From the NCBI GenBank assembly GCA_003013855.2, contig ML058370.1, forward strand, positions 248,001 to 312,000: a DNA stretch of 64,000 nucleotides. The letters run 5' to 3'. Under the pieces are notes generated by a model. It saw nothing but the letters and a program-made list of their open reading frames with translations, did not search any database and was not told where the DNA came from. Source of the DNA: Liriodendron chinense. Taxonomy: Eukaryota > Streptophyta > Magnoliopsida > Magnoliales > Magnoliaceae. A program made the position numbers and the translations under genes. Shown here one piece after another: positions 11,722 through 23,399 of the stretch. Position 1 is the stretch's first letter, and each line of letters opens with the position of its first letter.

Positions 11722-12188
11722 TGTACGGTTTATTTTAACTCATACAAGTGTCCTGTGTACAATTTCTAAACGCTTGCGTGGCATGACCTTCATACGTACT
11801 GCCAGATAAAGTAGTGAGTCCAGGGTAATTTTTGTCAGAGAAATTATCAGACGACACAGATATCTATACAGTAATTTCTTTCCTACCAACAAAGTCACAT
11901 TTGGAGAACAACTGACCGTTAAAAAAGGTGGGTCATGTTGATGCACTGATTGAATGGGCCACACCAGTTCAATGAGTCATTCCATCAGCTTCTGTTCATG
12001 ATTTTGACATTGTGGCCCAGCCAATGAGTGGCTCAGTTTGATTTTTCATAAAATGTGGTCATCATGTTGTGTCCTATCAGTGCTCCTAACTATAACCTCC
12101 ACGTTGAGTGGGCTCCACCAACAGAAGCACAGGACAACCACAATGAGGTCATGATGCCAGCAGCTTGGATCACCTAACAATTTATATT

Positions 12189-12271
12189 GAGAAATTTCCC
12201 ACTGTAAACTCTCCTTTTCACCCACCAGCAAAAGTAAACGCTTCAAAACCATTCTTTCCCACTCTAAACTT
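12189..12271. repeat. MULE left terminal inverted repeat
   Basis: Starts GAGAAATTTCCCACTGTAAA and ends ...CCCACTCTAAACTT. It pairs with the inverse of 22187-22269. It is preceded by the target duplication ATTTATATT (12180-12188). Confidence 0.9.
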
Positions 12272-12689
12272 AAGTTGTACGGACGTATTTTTTTCTGACC
12301 GAAATACCCTTTGTTTATGAATTTCATTCCTTTTTCTAATATCCTATTTCTCTTCCTCGTTTTTCACTCTTCAACTATAGAAAAGAACCCATGTTGTCTT
12401 CGTATTCTCTCCAGTTATAACTCAGAACCCATCTTCTCTTCTTTTTGAAATCGTGTTTCAACTCATTGGATTCTTCTTCTACTCCTTGAACTCGTGTCTC
12501 ACCGAAACGGCCGCTGTAGGTAAGTAAGATGAAGAATGAATGTGTTTTTTCGCAATAATGAAGTTGGATCTTTATTTGTTTCGCAATGAATGTCTTATTT
12601 CGAAGGGTGCTAGCCATGAATATCATTTTTTCGCGAGCATGTGAAGTCGATCAATTTCATCGATTACAGTGAACATTAAAGATCACTCG

Positions 12690-13400
12690 GTCATTATCAC
12701 TGAAGACAGTCAAATTGACCGAGCAGTAAGGCAAATTGACCGAGCAATCAGTCAAATTGACCGAGCAGTAAGGCAAATGTGAAACATCACCGAATGCAGT
12801 AAAGTTGGAAAAGCAATGTCAATTTGACCGAGCACTCAGTCAATTTGGAAGAGCACTCAGTGAAATTGACCGAGCAATCAGTTAATTTGGAAGAGCAGTC
12901 AGTCAAATTGACCGAGCACTCAGTCAATTTGGAAGAGCACTCAGTGAAATTGACCGAGCACGGTCAATCAGTCAAATTGGAAGAGCAGTCAGTCAAATTG
13001 ACCGAGCACTCAATCAAATTGACCGAGCACGGTCAATCAGTCAAATTGGAAGAGCAGCCAGTCAAATTGACCAAGCACTCAGTCAATTTGGAAGAGCACT
13101 CAGTGAAATTGACCGAGCAATCAGTCAATTTGGAAGAGTAGTGCTACAAATTGACCGAGCACTCAGTCAATTTGGAAGAGCACTCAGTGAAATTGACCGA
13201 GCACGGTCAATCAGTCAATTTGGAAGAGCAGTCAATCAAATTGACCGAGCACTCCATCAATTTGGAAGAGCAGTCAATCAAATTGACCGAGCACTCCATC
13301 AATTTGGAAGAGCACTCAGTGAAATTGACCGAGCAATCAGTCAATTTAGCCGAATGTACTAAATTTCCACCGCTCACAGTGAATTTGCATTGAATACAGT
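12690..13400. repeat. MULE 5' tandem array (~42-bp units)
   Basis: Alternating words TTGACCGAGCACTCAGT and AATTTGGAAGAGCA form units of about 42 bp. The unit length is a multiple of three, so two frames stay open through much of the array and encode 14-residue repeats (TEHSVNLEEHSVKL type). I treat these frames as by-products. The array lies directly upstream of the transposase start and shares the TTGACCGA core with the other arrays. Confidence 0.75.
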
Positions 13401-13600
13401 CAAAATCTACCTAATACACCTGGATACAGTGAAATTTCAGCGAATACAGTGTAATTCAATGAGAGAACCTTGAATTTGTGTTAAGATTTGATTAGAATAA
13501 TCTGTATGTTTTCATATTCATTATAGTTGGTAAAAATGACCGGCTTCATTGATTGTTTAACGGTTCGCTAAGAAGATTTTTTCAAATTTGTTTGCAATTA

Positions 13601-16073
13601 ATGGCTTCTAGAATCATCGTATGCGCTTATGATGAAGAGTTAATATGTGAAAACAATTCATACACGTATAAGGGTGGAAAGTCAAAAAGTGTTGTGTTGA
13701 ATGTCGGGACTACATATGAGGAACTCCTCTCTAAAATCTACAGGATGTTGAATACTACACAGAGGGATTGTGATATTAGGATGAAAGTCATGTACCCATG
13801 CTCAAACCAATCAATCCCTCCATCTGAAATCGAAGATGATGACGACGTGCGAGTGTTCTTGGTAGCACAGTCGGAGCATCCGAATACATACGTGCCGTTA
13901 ATCATAGAGACAATGGATCGCATTAATGAGACATTACACGAAGACCCCATTTGTTGGAATGGTGTTGAATCTGATGCCGTCGTTGAACATGATACCCCCG
14001 CAGTGGGAACTCCGTGTGAGGAACATGGAGTTAGCTGGGTAGCTGACCTTAGCCTGAAATGTGAATATACGACGTCACCTGTACTTACAAAAGTAGGTGT
14101 TCATTTATCCTCACCTTTACCTATAAGAGTAGATGTGCCTTCGTCCTCATATGTTCCTTCACCATCACCTTTACGTACAAGAGATCATGTAACTTCATCC
14201 TCCACCACTGGTGATGAATGTATACGTCTAAGTAAGAATCCATTGCTTGAGCCGCCTCAAACATCAAACTTCATGACCGGTCTAGTTAATGTGCCATTTG
14301 ATGATGATGTACTGATCAATGCTGATTTGTCGAAATATTCAGATTCATTTGATGACACGATTGAGATAGCAGTTGGACAAACGTTTAAAGACAAGGCACG
14401 CTACCAGTATTTTTTGAGCCAATTCGCAATTCGCCAAAACTTTCAATATAGAGTCTTGTATTCATCATCCAAGAGATTTACCGTGGTATGTTTCGAAGAT
14501 AATTGTCAATGGAGGGTTCATGCATCTAGGGTGAATGATGCGGGGATATTCAAGATAAAGAATTACACGTCAAAACACACATGTGGCATGTCCTGGATGA
14601 AGAGCGATCACCGGCAAGCAAGTAGTAAGTTAGCCAGCGAGTTGGTTGTTAGTCGTATTGAGCAGCGCATGAGATTAAGGCCGCGTGACATAATATTAGC
14701 TATGCACGAGAAATATAATATTCTTATCAGCTACAAGAAGGCATGGCTGGCTAAGGAGATCGCAATCAAGCGCATGTAATGGGATCTTACGAAGATTCAT
14801 ACAATCAACTCCCAGCCTATTTACACGAGCTAAGGAGGGCTAACCCAGGAACGGTGACGGCTGTGCTTGTTAACCCAAAGACGAGCAGGTTCGAAAGATG
14901 TTTTGTTGCACTTAAACAGTGTGTTAAAAGTTTTCAAACTACTTTGCGAAGGGTGTTGGCCATCGATGGGACGCAACTAAAAGGTAAATATAAAGGTGTT
15001 ATATTCGTGGCAATAGCCTTGGATGGAGACAATCGTATCGTACCGGTAGCATTTGGTATCAGAGAATCAGAGAACAGCAGCAGTTGGAATTGGTTCATTT
15101 CCCACCTGAATAATACGTTAGGGTATCTTCCGGGTCTTGTCATTATATCTGATCGACATAAAGGTTTAATGAAAGAAGTCCCCGAAGTCTTTCGATACGC
15201 GTGATCCATGACTACTGCGCCTACCATATCTACAAAAACTTGGTTGACACATTTAAAGATAAGTCGTTGGAACAATATTATTGGTAGGCTGTAAAGACAT
15301 GCAGGAAGGCTGAGTTTGAAAAAGTAATGCGCAATATAAAAATGGCTAACCCACCAATACATGCATGGTTGACAGAAATAGGATATGAAAGATGGGCATC
15401 TTCGTATTTTCCAGGAAAAAGATTCAACTTGGTTACTACTAACATATCGGAGTGCGTTAATGCTCTATTCAAAGAAGCAAGAGAGTATCCTATGACCATA
15501 TTAATAGAGACGGTCAGATTGAATATTCAAGAAATGTTCTACAAGAGAAGTGAATCTATCTCATCATTTACTGGACCTTTGACAAATTGGGCGAAGAAAC
15601 AACTAACGGATTTTCTAGAGAACGCGCGCAATTTCCGTTGTCATGCGATTTCTCGAGATGAGTATTATATTGAGGATGAATATAATGACAAAGTTAATCT
15701 CAACGAGCTTTCGTGTACATGCCGTGAGTTTGACGTAAAAGGGTTACCGTGTTTGTATGTTCTTTCAGCATGTATACATTATAATCTTCCTCATTACAAG
15801 TATTGCTCCCCATTTTATACGGTCGAAAATTATCGGATCAGCTTTAATGAACCGGTGTACCCAGTACGTGACAAGAGTGAATGGAAAATATCAGACGAAT
15901 TCTGGAAGTATTGTGCTACAATTAAACCCCCACAACAACAAAGGTCAGCCAGAAGACCAAAGAAGATGAGAATTCCATCATGTGGAGAAGAACGGAAAAC
16001 AATAAAGTGCGGAAGGTGTAAACAAACAGGGCATAATCGACGAAAGTGCAAGTTTCCACTAGTAGATGCATGA
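13601..16073 (+). pseudogene. MULE transposase (MuDR type), frameshifted
   Basis: The ATG at 13601 (MASRIIVCAYDEE) fits the family better than the upstream in-frame ATG at 13553. Order: a PB1-like N-terminal region (about residues 10-110), a serine/proline-rich linker, the MuDR domain from about residue 253 (GQTFKDKARYQYFLSQFA...CQWRVHASRV), and the DDE core with AIDGTQLKGKYKG near 14960 and IISDRHKG near 15150. These are followed by a SWIM zinc finger (CTCREFDVKGLPC near 15720) and a terminal CCHC knuckle (CGRCKQTGHNRRKC, to about 16045). In the SWIM the usual His after PC is replaced (PCLY). There is an extra base near 14775, a second frame change near 15200 and a TAG at 15285-15287. Otherwise the reading is continuous without introns. 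It would mobilise this MULE but cannot as it stands. Confidence 0.88.
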
Positions 16074-16189
16074 TGTTTGATTATTTGAATATAATAATAT
16101 GAATGTTTTTAATGTTAGTTGGAACCTTCTTTTTATGTTAGTTACTTGGAATGTTGGTAATTTGGGAATTTTTGTAATATTGACCTAGC

Positions 16190-17290
16190 ACTTTGTAAAT
16201 GACAAAGTGCTCGGTCAATTTAGTCAATTATGCTCGGTCAAAATGATAGTGACATATGACCGCTTTCTGTGTATACATCACACTGTGATCGGTCAAAATG
16301 ACCGATTACATAGGGAACTTGTCGATGTACTCGGTCAATTTTGACCGATCACAGTAACATTTGCCGAATTCTGAGTACGAATGATACTATGATCAGCCAA
16401 AATGACTGTTCACAGAGGAAAGACCGATCATAGAGGCAATTTCTCACTGTACTCGGTCAAATTGACCGATCACAGTGACAAATGGCCGAATTCTGAGTAC
16501 GAATAAGACTGATTGGTCAAAATGACCGATCACAGAGGCAATATCTCGCTGTACTCGGTCAAATTGACCGATAAGAGTGACAATGGCCGAATTCTAAGTA
16601 CGAATAAGACTGTGATCGGTCAAAATGACCGATCACAGAGGCAATTTCTCGCTTTACTTGGTCAAATTGACCGATCACAATGACAAATGGCCGAATTCTG
16701 AGTACGAATAAGACTGTGATCGGTCAAAATGACCGATCACAGAGGCAATTTCTCGCTGTACTCGGTCAAATTGACCGATCACAGAGGCAATTCCTCGCTA
16801 TACTCGGTCAAATTGACTGATCAAAGTGACAAATGACCGAATTCTGTGTACGAACAACACTGTGATCGGTCAAAATGACCGATCACAGATGTAATTCCTC
16901 GCTGTACTCGGTCAAATTCACCGATCAAAGTGACAAATGACCGAATTCTGTGTATGAACAACACTGTGATCGGTCGAATTCTGTCCATGAACAACACTGT
17001 GATCGGTCATTTGACCGATCACAGAGGTTGACCGATCACAGAGGAATGATCGATGACAGGCAAATTCTCGCCGTAGTCGGACAAATTGACCGATCGCAGT
17101 GACTATTGACCGATTTCTTAGTATGAATGAGACTGTGATCGGTCAATATGACCGATTGTAGAGGCAATTCTCGCTCTACTCGGTTAAATAGACCGATCAC
17201 AGTGACATTTGCCGAATTCTGAGTACGAATGACACTGTCATCGGTCAAAATGACCGATTACAGAGGGAACTTGTCGCTGTCGCTGTAACA
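16190..17290. repeat. MULE central palindromic tandem array
   Basis: Units of roughly 110 bp contain the near-perfect palindromes TGTGATCGGTCA-AAA-TGACCGATCACA and TCGGTCAAATTGACCGA, plus GGCCGAATTCTGAGTACGAA and GAGGCAATTTCTCGC. The array fills the space between the convergent transposase and protease genes. Transcripts through it could fold into many hairpins. The TTGACC/GGTCAA words match the W-box core bound by WRKY factors. Any regulatory role is inference. Confidence 0.85.
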
Positions 17291-17489
17291 GTATTATTTT
17301 GACTTCAATAATCATTCACATTCAACAAACCATTCACATGTAAACCAATCATTTTTCACACAAAATTCAACAAACCATTCCACAAACCATTCACTTGTAA
17401 ACCATTTCATAACTCATTCACATTTTCCCCACCTATATGTTACAGTAGTATAAAATACAGTTATACAAAATTTTCGCTCCCTCCCATGC

Positions 17490-20417
17490 CTAATCATGAA
17501 TACTCAAACAGTCCAACGCCAATGAATCCCTGAATAGTTGAGTGTTGTCGAACTGTTTATTTGATAAAATGTCACCGCCGCATAGTATGTCAATATATTT
17601 CATTACATATATATCGCAATCACTACCATTTGTCTGCTTTGGAAGATAAACCTTTGCACGAATGCTCCACTCCCGGTCAAAGGCGGAGGCGTCTCCTATG
17701 AAATGAAAGAGAATAGGGAGTCCTACATTCATGACCCGGATCTCTTTCTTGTATTGGAGAAGCGGGTTGCTATCGAGACTATCACAAATTACAATCTCTC
17801 TTTCTTTGAAGTGGATGATCATTAGAATCCAATGTTTGTTGTCGTGATTGACAGGTACATATACCTGTACATGTAAAATAAAAGAAATTATCAATTATGT
17901 CACATAGTTTAAAAATCAGAAATACCTAGTGCCAATCACGAAAACATTACACTTTCATATTTCCACATGCCTTCGTCTCAATGCGGTCTTTTGCAATGCT
18001 AAAGCTACAATCTTTCTCTAGAAGTTTTATCATACGCTCTGGGTCGTTTTGATATTTCTTTAATTTAGGCAAAAGATTTGAGACATGTCTGTTAAAAGCA
18101 ATAGTACAAATGTCAAAAAAATTGAAAGTAGAAATACAATTTTACTAGGACATGTTTGTCGCACAATTACCGAAAAAAATGTGGGGCAGAATTTGCAATC
18201 CTGAGGATATGCTGTTGGACACTCATCCTTCCTTCTGTCCAAAAATTCAATATATTTGTCCATCGCCTAACAAACGAAGATGATTAAGCTCTACGAGATA
18301 AATAAATGTACATGTAAATCAAGTTATGAAGATTGAGAAAACTTACAACACTATCAACCCATTCATCCTTCTCCCATATTGATTTAAACCATATTCCCGC
18401 TGCCTCATTTTTATTTGTATCATACCAAGTACGCAAGGCCATAATTTCCTCCTCCGATAGCTTCCTAAATGGATCCATCTGTAAATATAATGGTATCGGA
18501 GAAGTAATGAAGTCTCTCGCTTCTTTGGTCTCGGTAAATACACTGGGAGTTAATTCAATAGCAGACATAGGTACAAAAGGAGATCTCTTGCACCAAGAAG
18601 GCTTCAAGTGCCTTTTAGGTCGCCCTTGAATTATAGGACTAGCGGCTTCCTTCTCGACCTCTGCCGTAATAGACGGACTAGCGGCTTTCTACTCAAGTAC
18701 ACAAAATCAATCACAATAAATTAATATATCAAAACATAGCATACTTCAATAAATAATACATTACTACAAAACATATTTTAAAAAAAAACAATACATTCAC
18801 ACCTTTTTCGATTTCAATTCTTCCCTCTCCTTCTTCCACTCCTCTTTCTCCCTCTTTATATTCTCTCTCCATCCTTAAAATTTCTAACTCTTTTATTAAA
18901 TCTTCCCTCGCTTTGTTGAACTCTTTTTATAATTCTTTTATCTTTCTTTAATTCATTTATCACTTTCTTCTACTCTTCTCTCTCCTTCTTCCTTTTCTTC
19001 CTCTCTTTCTTATGTTTTTCTATAATTTCTAACTCATCATTTCCTTCTCCCTCTTCTTCTCCCTCTTCCTCTCCCTCATATTCTCATTTGTCCCAGCTTC
19101 TCCTTCCTTCCCATCTTCTCTGTCATCATCTTCTACATTTTCATCATCCTCATCTTCTCCGTCACCATCTTCTCCCTTCCATCATCATCCTCTTCTTTAT
19201 CTCTTGACTTTTTGCTCCGAATTTCTGTGCTCCTTAAAACAAAACCATCCTCAATTCCCTGAAAATAATAAAAAATGATGCCCACTTGTCATGGAATTGA
19301 GAGGCGTCATCACTTCCTCTCAAATCAACGATGCCCAATGTTAAACTTTTTACCTGAATTCATTCATAAACCAGACGAACAGCCTCCAACTTCAGCTCTT
19401 CCCTGGTGGGTTCCAAAGTCCCAACTATTTCTGACTGAAAAAAATAAATTGATTCAATCTCAATATATCAAAACATACATGATATGTTAAACAATAAAAT
19501 AAATAGAATACAGTACTTCTTCATTCACAATGATGTCGTATATTGCGTTGTACCTCCATCCATACCAGTCTTCATATTAATTGAAGCGTGAAATTCTGGA
19601 AGGAACATATGACTTCACACTCCTTAGGGCCACGATTTTTTCGAGAGCCCAGTTCTGTTATAATCATATGAAATCGAACAAGATTAAAAGACTATATAGT
19701 GGACTAAATAAATGGATTAGTTAAAAGACTGGATATAACAACCTTTACCTGCAGAGGAAACATGCATCCATAAACATTGTAAGTGGGCCCGCATTCACGC
19801 GATGTCTGCGCCGCTGCTAGTACCCCTTCGGTCATTGTCTGGAATGCGAGACTACCCCAGGGATACCTGTTGAACTCATCCAAATTGTCAACCAACTGGA
19901 TAAATTCATGCTTACAATGATATTTGGTGCCAGTCCCTCGAACGAACCATTCTACACACATTAATAATGCAACTTCAACAACATCCTCGTGCTTTCTACT
20001 CTTGACAATCTTGTTGAACACCTCTCCTCGATGTTGTTTCAATATCGGATACTGCTTCGCCAAATATTTTTCTTTAATTGAGTTTTTTGTAACAGTACCT
20101 AATTCCGGAATTGTGAGGTCTCCGGACTTCAGCCCTGTTATAAGGGCGAAGTCCATCTCAGTAAACCTCAATAAGTTTCCCCTAATTTCGAAGACGAGGT
20201 CACCAATTTCCCCTCTATGTCACAAAAAGAGGATATGTCCGAGAGCTCCTAAATATCTGAAGGATTTCAGGTCTAACAGAAATCTGAATGGGGACTGCCT
20301 AAACAGCCTTATCCTCCGCTCATTACTCAATATTCCAGCCTTGACACCACCCTTAAACCACCAAGTCAAACTGCATTTTGCTGATATGTTAGGGATTTCT
20401 TCGATTCCTGCACACAA
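17490..20417 (-). pseudogene. DUF1985 / Ulp1-type cysteine protease gene carried by the MULE
   Basis: Minus-strand exons in order: DUF1985 region (20417-about 19750; WWFKGGVKAGILSNE..., DFALITGLKSG, CVEWFVRGTG, PWGSLAF) with one in-frame TGA at 20222-20220. Next comes a charged low-complexity linker (about 19220-18790; Glu/Lys/Asp codons), then 18630-18340 (SAIELTPSVFTETKEARDF...WEKDEWVDSV) and 18263-18190 (DKYIEFLDRRKDECP). These are followed by a segment near 18060-17955 (LPKLKKYQNDPERMIKLLEKDC). The catalytic exon (to 17490) is preceded by an acceptor-like TACAG. The catalytic exon keeps His (DNKHWILM), Asp (VICDSL), Gln and Cys (LPKQTNGSDCDIYV) of C48 SUMO proteases. Such genes are typical MULE cargo. 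Exon limits are estimates. The protease core looks intact, but the upstream stop suggests decay. Confidence 0.8.
18780..19230. repeat. CTT/CTC-rich low-complexity tract inside the Ulp1-like gene
   Basis: Pyrimidine-rich on the plus strand. On the minus strand it encodes runs of Glu, Lys, Asp and Arg. Position and composition fit the charged linker between DUF1985 and the protease domain. Confidence 0.6.
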
Positions 20418-20509
20418 AAAATATCACACGTAAATTTCAAATCACCTATGTAACGGTTATAAATACAAAAACAAAAACAATTATAAATTTTCAACACCAA
20501 ATATACTCA

Positions 20510-21260
20510 CAGTGATCGGTCAATTTGACCGAGTACGGCGAGAATTTGCCTCTGTGTGACCGATCACAGTGTAAATCATACGCAGAATTCGATCAATTGT
20601 CACTGTGATCAGTCAATTTGGCCGAGTACAACGAGAAATTGCCTCTGTGATCGGTCATTTTGACCGATCAGTGTTATTTGTACTAAGGATTCGGACAATT
20701 GTCACTGTGATCGGTCAATTTGACCGATCACAGAGTCATTCGTACTAAGAAATCGGACAAAGGCCACTGTAATCGGTCAACGATTTACACTGTGATCGGT
20801 TAAAATGACCGATCACAGAGGAAAATTCTCGTCGTACTCGGTCAAATTGACCGATCACAGTGGGCTTTGACCGATCACAGCGGTAGTGATCGGTCAATTT
20901 GACCGATCAATTTGGGATTTGGGCGATCACAAGGGCCAATTTTACTGTGATCAGTCAATTGTGACCGATTACAGTGGCCTTTGACCGATCACAGAGGCCT
21001 TTGTTCGATGATCACAGGGGCAGATTGACCGATCACAGGGGAAGATATTGACCGATCACAGGGGTAGATATTGACCGATCACAGAGGCATATTGACCGAT
21101 CACAGGGGTAGACCGACCGATCACAGAGGCATATTGACCGATCACAGAGGCAGATTTGATTGTGTTCGATCAGATTGACCGATCATAGGGGTTATTGACC
21201 GATCACAGCGGTAGAGTTGACTGTGATCGGTCATTTTGACCGATCACAGTTGGATTTGGC
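20510..21260. repeat. MULE inner-right palindromic array, inverted relative to the central array
   Basis: Contains the reverse complements of the central-array words (GTGATCGGTCAATTTGACCGAGTAC, GAGAAATTGCCTCTGTGATCGG). It then becomes a simpler series of TTGACCGATCACAGGGG units. It lies just upstream of the Ulp1-like gene, so that gene is bracketed by arrays in opposite orientation. Confidence 0.8.
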
Positions 21261-21409
21261 CGATCAAATGGGCGGATATCAAAATCCATCGAAAATAAAA
21301 TAAAATAATCATAAAAGCTAAGCAAAATGCACTGCTGTGCTATCTCTTCCAAATATTGCATGGGTTTTCTTTCTTTTCCCTTTAATTGCAAGAAAATAAA
21401 ATCAAACAC

Positions 21410-21556
21410 AAGGAATGTAAATGAAAATAACAATGAAAATCAACTTGGGGTTCTAGAGAAGTGCTATAACAATGAAAATACGAGGAATGTAAATGAAAAT
21501 AACAATGAAAATCAACTTGGGGTTCTAGAGAAGTGCTATAACAATGAAAATAAATA
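21410..21556. repeat. Tandem duplication (~71 bp, two copies)
   Basis: The block AGGAATGTAAATGAAAATAA...TTGGGGTTCTAGAGAAGTGC...AATGAAAATA occurs twice in tandem, essentially without change. Confidence 0.8.
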
Positions 21557-21889
21557 ATCAAGGGCATATCAGCCACAAAATAATATAAGATAGATAGGCT
21601 TGTAAATGAAATTTATGATCACCATGCACCATTGAGCAATAATGAATGGTTCAGCATCCTTCACATTTCATTCTTTGATGTGGAAAGACTGCTTTATTTG
21701 CAGAAGTACATCCATGTTTCACACGTACAACACACATCAATAAGAACCACTCTTAATATCATATCAAAGAAATCATGGAGAATGGTGTTGATTGTTGAAT
21801 AAGGATCCTTATTTTTCAAGGTTACAGTTTCGTAAACCCTGGTTCACCCACCAAAGCAATATGAGGAACAGTCATGGAAACATACATTT

Positions 21890-22060
21890 AACCGATCACA
21901 GGGGCAGATTTCACTGTGATCGGTCATTTTGACCGATGACAGAGGATTTGGCTGATCACAGGGGCGAAAATGGCCGATCACAAGGGCAGAATTGACTGTG
22001 GTCTTTGACTAATCACAGGGACAAATTCGAACTTTGACCGATCACAGCGGGTCTCGAACG
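21890..22060. repeat. MULE outer-right array
   Basis: Further units of CCGATCACAGGGGC and CACTGTGATCGGTCATTTTGACCGAT, close to the right terminal repeat. Confidence 0.7.
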
Positions 22061-22186
22061 ATGAAGACGACCGCTCCAACGAGGAAGACAATGGCTAAGG
22101 AAGATGACGGAGGAGGTAGGTGACGACGGACGAAGAATACGACCGTGGAGGAGGATGAAAGGGTATTTTCATCCGACAATTTTCCA

Positions 22187-22269
22187 AAAGTTTAGAGTGA
22201 GAAAGAATACTTTTGAGGATTTACTTTTGCTGGTGGATGAAAAGAAGAGTTTACAGTGGGAAATTTCTC
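22187..22269. repeat. MULE right terminal inverted repeat
   Basis: Ends ...TTTACAGTGGGAAATTTCTC, the inverse of the left end. It is followed directly by the target duplication ATTTATATT (22270-22278). Confidence 0.9.
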
Positions 22270-22369
22270 ATTTATATTTTCTTTTTTTTACAAAATGAAA
22301 GACTTTCTACCTAAACTAAGCGCTGAGTGGGAGGAGCATGAATCAATCCATCATGCATCCAAATCATGA

Positions 22370-22570
22370 CTCAGGTGGGCTACACTGTAAGCAACAATGT
22401 AAAATCATGCCTAAAACATCCATATTTACATGGTGTGGCCCACATGAGTTTTTGTATGTTCTAATTTTCAAGGCATCCCTTTATCCTTGTGTGTTAGAAG
22501 AGTGGATTAATGAATGGTATATCCATAAAATGGTGGGCCCATATGATATAGGTGATTTTAATGGTGGGAT
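22370..22570. repeat. Dispersed repeat fragment
   Basis: Contains GTGGGCTACACTG, ATGGTGTGGCCCACATGAG and ATGGTGGGCCCATATGATAT, members of the GGCCCAC-type dispersed family. Confidence 0.4.
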
Positions 22571-22686
22571 TCCCCATCTCAATTGAAAAGTCATGAAAAC
22601 TCGGAAACTTCCCATGATATTAAAATATGAAAGAAACCATTGTTGAATTTTCAGACCACGTGTAATGAAGGACGCCTCAAATGGAC

Positions 22687-22694
22687 TATAAATA
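22687..22694 (+). promoter_or_regulatory. TATA box of the CYP82-like fragment
   Basis: TATAAATA, 37 bases upstream of the ATG at 22731, so transcription would start close to the start codon. Confidence 0.6.
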
Positions 22695-22730
22695 CCATGC
22701 AGTAACACCCACCTAACCTACCACAGCTCC

Positions 22731-23111
22731 ATGGATTTCCCTCTCCAATTCCAAGCCATTGCTGCCCTTGTTGCCTTAGTTCTTTTGTACAAGCTATGGC
22801 TAGCAAAGCCCAAGAGCAAGATCTCCAAGGGAAAGAAGGCCCCTGAGCCAGCCGGTGGGTGGCCCATAATTGGCCACCTCCATCAGCTCGCTGGCCCTGA
22901 ACCGTTCACCCGAACCTTCTCATCAATGGCTGAGAAGTACAGCCCAGTCTTCATCCTCCGGCTCGGCACACACCGCACACTTATTGTGAGTGGTTGGGAG
23001 ATTGCAAAGGAGTGTTTCACCACCATGCGGACCGATTTTTGCATAGGATGGTCCTCATGGTGGGACCAACCTATTGAACGGTTTGGATGTCACACGACAC
23101 ATGTTAGATAG
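22731..23111 (+). pseudogene. CYP82-like cytochrome P450, 5' fragment
   Basis: The first ~98 codons match the N-terminus of CYP82 plant P450s. They show a membrane anchor (about residues 4-24, AIAALVALVLLYKLWLA), a basic/proline hinge (KKAPEPAGGWPIIGHLHQL), then AEKYSPVFILRLG and VSGWEIAKECFTT. Homology stops at about 23026, before the expected ATRP segment. The remaining open frame to 23111 is dispersed-repeat-like sequence (CTCATGGTGGGACC). The heme-binding Cys, I-helix and everything between are absent from the following kilobase. An intact start codon and TATA box suggest a true gene 5' end truncated by rearrangement or insertion. CYP82 members oxidise specialised metabolites; this piece is not functional. 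Confidence 0.85.
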
Positions 23112-23399
23112 AAGTTATCCACTGAGTGTATAATAACTTATCATCCAACTGGTTGGATTTTAGCATTTCTCAGTCCTTTCAACTCAAGAAAGGAGCACCT
23201 TTGTCCACTCTGTACATACCAGGGTTAGCCTTTCTAAGTGGACGAAACGACTGAACCTGCATGAGATCTACCGGTCCATCAAGTACTGGACCATCCAATA
23301 TTGTGAACAGATGTGAATACCTTAAAAGAGAAGGGTATGATAGATTATGCCAATCGCAGATCAACCCAAAATTCTAGATTTTTGTAAAGCTAGAGATCC

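Larger units (their letters stand above)
12189..22269 (+). mobile_element. Complete 10.1-kb MULE carrying a Ulp1-like gene
   Basis: Both ends start with GAGAAATTTCCCACTGTAAA reading inward. The left terminal inverted repeat (12189-12271) matches the inverse of the right one over about 83 bp with few mismatches and one small gap. Perfect 9-bp direct repeats ATTTATATT flank the element at 12180-12188 and 22270-22278, the size made by Mutator-family transposases. Inside are a MuDR-type transposase pseudogene (plus), a DUF1985/Ulp1 protease gene (minus, convergent), and palindromic tandem arrays at 12690-13360, 16190-17290, 20510-21260 and 21890-22060. MULEs carrying Ulp1-like genes are a known plant class. 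The intact termini and target duplication argue for an insertion in its present form, although the transposase is now broken. Confidence 0.9.

Noticed and set aside
12824..13393. Repetitive-protein gene (TEHSVNLEEHSVKL units)
   Set aside because: Two frames are equally open because the unit is 42 bp. The same core occurs in clearly noncoding arrays, and stops precede the transposase ATG.
16190..21260. CRISPR-like regularly repeated palindromes
   Set aside because: Units are contiguous, degenerate and lie inside a plant MULE. There are no unique spacers or cas genes.
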